Assembly (NCBI GenBank): GCA_021827445.1
Contig: JAKAVW010000110.1
Location: 1 to 8,973, forward strand
DNA from: Pseudomonadota bacterium
Lineage (GTDB): Bacteria > Pseudomonadota > Gammaproteobacteria > Acidithiobacillales > Acidithiobacillaceae
DNA: 8,973 nt
Direction of reading: 5' to 3'
Part shown: positions 7,389 to 8,973 of the stretch, piece after piece
Numbering within the stretch: the first letter of the stretch is position 1
How the letters are laid out: each line of letters starts with the position of its first letter
Program-made: the position numbers and the translations under genes
The notes under the pieces: generated by a model
The model's input: the letters and a program-made list of their open reading frames with translations, nothing else
The model's database searches: none
What the model was told of the DNA's origin: nothing

Positions 7389-7436
7389 TTTTCGGATCCT
7401 CTGTTTATGGCTTTTTCTTTGGCCCCGCAGGGCGCT

Positions 7437-7475
7437 CTGACTTGCGCAGCAAGTCGTAAGTGCGCATTTCCGTAC
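7437..7475. other. oriT: Candidate origin of transfer (oriT) of the RSF1010/MobQ type
   Basis: A perfect 7-bp inverted repeat, GACTTGC-GCA-GCAAGTC (7439-7455), is followed directly by GTAAGTGCGCATTTCC (7456-7471). Hairpin then TAAnTGCGC is the layout of the RSF1010-type oriT, where the relaxase nicks just after the TGCG, here near 7464/7465 by analogy. It sits in the intergenic region between the divergent relaxase and accessory genes, as expected. The bases after the core (ATTTCC) differ from the CCCT of RSF1010 as I recall it. Promoters for both mob genes probably overlap this site, as in IncQ plasmids, but I could not assign them. Confidence 0.8.
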
Positions 7476-7534
7476 TCGCTGCGCTCATCCGGTGCATGAT
7501 AGTATGCCTGCTTCAACCGCATGAGGATAGCACC

Positions 7535-7855
7535 ATGGCGCAGACACTGGATCAGAAAATAGCAGAGGCGGAAGACAGACTGGCTCGCCTCAGGGAACAG
7601 AGCAGACGCACGGAGAACGGCCAGAAAATCATCCTGGGGGGCATGCTGATTCACGCCGCCCGGAAGGACGCCAAAATCCGGGCATGGCTATTGGAAGAAG
7701 CCGAGAAGTCCATCACCAGGGAAGTCGATAAAAAACGACTGGCACCGCTGCTCGACACCCTGCGCAGGACGCCAGAACCCAATCAGGAGAGTGGGAAGGA
7801 AACCGTCTCCGAAGCCCTGAACAACATACTGAGCGACAACGCCATGCGCGATTAG
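7535..7855 (+). CDS. mobS: MobS/MobC-like relaxosome accessory protein
   Basis: The 106-aa protein starts MAQTLDQKIAEAEDRLARL, with a short N-terminal coiled coil and then the block KIILGGMLIHAARKDAKIR. That block resembles the (R/K)K-x-x-LGA/G-x-(M/L)-I segment of RSF1010 MobC, pTF1 MobS and TraD-type accessory proteins. These help the relaxase open oriT. The divergent placement across oriT from the relaxase is the standard arrangement. A GAGGAT ribosome binding site (7523-7528) supports ATG 7535; an upstream in-frame ATG (7460) would lie within oriT and is unlikely. The C-terminal part (about 75-106) shows no recognisable motif. The similarity is short, so the family call rests partly on position. 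Confidence 0.75.
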   Translation: MAQTLDQKIAEAEDRLARLREQSRRTENGQKIILGGMLIHAARKDAKIRAWLLEEAEKSITREVDKKRLAPLLDTLRRTPEPNQESGKETVSEALNNILSDNAMRD

Positions 7856-7868
7856 CGACAAACGGCCA

Positions 7869-8441
7869 TCAGTCGCCAATCGTGCCGATCACCGGAATCA
7901 TACGCGGGCTGATCTGTTGGAGTGCCTGCTCCAGACCCGCCACCTTGCCCTCCAGCAGCGCGGCCTTCTCCCGCATCAGCGAAGCTTCTCCACGCCAGTT
8001 GTCGATCTCTTGGGTCTGTTCCAGGATCGCCTCGTCTTTTTCAGTCAGGAGCATCTGCCCCGCTTCCAGCTCGGCACGCACCAGATCCAGCTCACCCGCC
8101 AGAAGGTCGGCCAGCTCTACGGCTTCGGCCCGTTCCCGGGCCATCTCCACCCGCGCGGCTTCCAGGGCTTCACGGTCGGCCTGTAAACGTTCGTGCGCTA
8201 TCGCCTGGGCCTGTGCCCAGAGTTCAGAGACCAGCACCGCCGCGTGCTGGGAGACCGCCACCGGCGCGGGCTCGCGGACGGGCTCCGCGACGGCCTGCCG
8301 CGCTCGCCATTCGGCCATCGCTTCACTGATCGTGGTAAAGGACCCGCCACCCACCGCCTTGCGCACCGCCGCCAAGGTGGGCCGTTCCCCCGCCTTCACC
8401 AGCGCATCCGCCGCCGCCCAGATCTCGTCCTGTGATGCCAT
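7869..8441 (-). CDS. kfrA: KfrA-like plasmid DNA-binding coiled-coil protein
   Basis: This 190-aa protein has an N-terminal KfrA_N-type DNA-binding domain (about residues 3-48), with PTLAAVRKAVGGGSFTTISEAM and a terminal EWRARQ. An alanine-rich linker follows, then a long coiled coil (about 75-178). KfrA proteins of IncP and related plasmids bind their own promoter and form filament-like assemblies that aid stable inheritance. This copy is much shorter than the ~300-residue IncP proteins, mainly in the coiled coil. AAGAGGA (8450-8456) lies seven bases before the ATG, and a strong promoter with an overlapping inverted repeat lies further upstream, suggesting autoregulation. The gene converges on the mobS-like gene with only 13 bp between their stops. 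A weak inverted repeat there (7855-7859 with 7872-7876) is not a clear terminator. Confidence 0.85.
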   Translation of the reverse strand: MASQDEIWAAADALVKAGERPTLAAVRKAVGGGSFTTISEAMAEWRARQAVAEPVREPAPVAVSQHAAVLVSELWAQAQAIAHERLQADREALEAARVEMARERAEAVELADLLAGELDLVRAELEAGQMLLTEKDEAILEQTQEIDNWRGEASLMREKAALLEGKVAGLEQALQQISPRMIPVIGTIGD

Positions 8442-8455
8442 GCCGGAATCCTCTT

Positions 8456-8500
8456 GTATGTAATAAGTTGTATTATATTACATACTATTATTTATTACAA
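8456..8500 (-). promoter_or_regulatory. kfrA promoter with embedded 10-bp inverted-repeat operator
   Basis: Read on the minus strand, a -35 element TTGTAA (8500-8495) and a perfect -10 TATAAT (8477-8472) are separated by exactly 17 bp. GTATGTAATA (8456-8465) and TATTACATAC (8476-8485) form a perfect 10-bp inverted repeat with a 10-bp spacer, overlapping the -10 and the expected start of transcription. Repressor binding here should block RNA polymerase. The obvious candidate is the KfrA-like product itself. The whole stretch is strikingly AT-rich within GC-rich DNA. Confidence 0.8.
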
Positions 8501-8565
8501 TCGGCAGGCGCCGCACCTCTCTCACACCACAGGCACCAGGAGACACCCCACAGGTCAGCCGTTTT

Positions 8566-8576
8566 GTGAGTATCAC
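8566..8576 (-). repeat. Isolated copy of the GTGATACTCAC site
   Basis: GTGAGTATCAC is an exact reverse-complement copy of the 11-bp site at 8821-8831 and identical to the one at 8845-8855. It overlaps the stop codon of the 75-aa gene and lies about 65 bp upstream of the kfrA -35 element. The gene is therefore bracketed by the same site at both ends. Confidence 0.6.
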
Positions 8577-8800
8577 ACTACCCACCCATAGCGCCGCCCG
8601 AAGGCTGCCCACGCCCGCTGGGCGGCATGTTCGGAATCCGCACCTTTACCTACACCTCGCATCAGGGCCAGCAACGCCCGGTCGGGCGCGTCGTCCTCGG
8701 CACCAATGGCCGCGATGGTGGCCCGCTTGTCGCGTTGATACTGCGCCTTCTTGCGCTGCGCTGCGGTCATCGGTTGGTCGTGGATGGGCTTCCTGGGCAT
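8573..8800 (-). CDS. Hypothetical 75-aa basic protein
   Basis: I do not recognise this protein. It starts MPRKPIHDQPMTAAQRKKAQ, has a basic helical stretch (about 12-33, rich in Lys/Arg/Gln), an acidic turn (EDDAPDR, 35-41) and an alanine-rich helical end with FGRRYGW (67-73). There is no signal peptide or membrane segment. The start is supported by AGAGAGGA a few bases upstream and by an extended -10 promoter beyond it; an internal ATG at residue 11 is a weaker alternative. The promoter sits inside an inverted repeat of an 11-bp site, so the gene is probably tightly repressed. Size, charge and placement would suit a small plasmid regulator, but that is inference. It is transcribed towards kfrA, whose own promoter makes co-transcription unnecessary. 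Confidence 0.65.
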   Translation of the reverse strand: MPRKPIHDQPMTAAQRKKAQYQRDKRATIAAIGAEDDAPDRALLALMRGVGKGADSEHAAQRAWAAFGRRYGWVV

Positions 8801-8820
8801 GGCGGGTCCTCTCTATAAAC

Positions 8821-8879
8821 GTGATACTCACATTATAGCATATCGTGAGTATCACGCGCGCGCGTTTGGTGATGCTCAC
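8821..8879. promoter_or_regulatory. Array of an 11-bp site at 24-bp steps, over a minus-strand promoter
   Basis: GTGATACTCAC (8821-8831), its reverse complement GTGAGTATCAC (8845-8855) and GTGATGCTCAC (8869-8879, one change) start exactly 24 bp apart in alternating orientation. The first two form a perfect 11-bp inverted repeat whose 13-bp spacer holds an extended -10 element on the minus strand (TGCTATAAT, with TATAAT at 8837-8832). No -35 match is seen, as (CG)5 (8855-8864) occupies that area. This promoter serves the 75-aa gene, and a repressor bound at the pair would cover it. The third copy extends towards whatever lies to the right. Confidence 0.75.
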
Positions 8880-8973
8880 ATCCCCCGTAACCCGGCCACG
8901 CCACAGATGGCCGCCCCCTATGAGGCGGTCTGCGCTGCGGCAGGTGGTAAGACCATCACCATATCAGAAGCGC

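Noticed and set aside
8855..8864. (CG)5 run as a Z-DNA-forming element
   Set aside because: Too short to claim a special structure; mentioned only because it occupies the expected -35 region of the neighbouring promoter.
8907..8973. Open plus-strand frame from an ATG at 8907 to the window end
   Set aside because: It could be the start of a gene divergent from the 75-aa gene, but there is no Shine-Dalgarno, no clear promoter and too little protein to recognise anything.

Overview
The window looks like part of the backbone of a mobilisable plasmid, or of an integrated mobilisable element, from a Gram-negative bacterium, and it carries a two-gene cyclic-di-GMP cassette. The backbone evidence is a large MobA/MobL-type (MobQ) relaxase, a divergent small MobS/MobC-like accessory gene, an RSF1010-like oriT candidate between them, a KfrA-like coiled-coil DNA-binding protein, and a plasmid replication-associated helix-turn-helix/coiled-coil protein. 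The relaxase, accessory gene and oriT arrangement recalls the Acidithiobacillus plasmid pTF1 and the IncQ plasmids. An acidophilic Acidithiobacillus-like host is therefore a reasonable guess, but it rests on family resemblance only. No replication initiator, integrase, transposase, rRNA, tRNA or CRISPR array is visible.

Layout from left to right. At 1-240 there is a terminator-like hairpin (48-76) for something entering from the left, then four TGAAC/GTTCA boxes directly before a 144-aa replication-associated DNA-binding protein (241-675). A small conserved coiled-coil protein follows (755-991). A 175-bp gap leads to a PilZ-domain protein (1167-1937), which is tightly coupled to an 885-aa globin/GAF-like/GGDEF/EAL/CZB protein (1942-4599). 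The interval 4600-4811 lies between two convergent genes and holds four near-perfect palindromes that do not look like terminators. The relaxase occupies 4812-7388 on the minus strand. The oriT candidate lies near 7439-7471, and the mobS-like gene (7535-7855) reads away from it on the plus strand. A kfrA-like gene (7869-8441, minus) has a strong promoter embedded in a perfect 10-bp inverted repeat. A 75-aa minus-strand gene of unknown function (8573-8800) starts beside an evenly spaced array of an 11-bp site (8821-8879). No gene could be assigned to the last ~90 bases.

How the parts may work together. The relaxase and its accessory protein would nick and transfer the DNA from oriT with a helper conjugation system. 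The KfrA-like and replication-associated proteins probably serve stability or copy control, and their genes have repeated sites at their own promoters. The cassette encodes a putative haem- and zinc-responsive enzyme with both c-di-GMP synthesis and breakdown domains, plus a putative c-di-GMP receptor. Transfer of the element could therefore alter the host's attachment or motility behaviour. The regulatory architecture (several independent families of inverted repeats) and the c-di-GMP cargo are the most interesting parts of the window.
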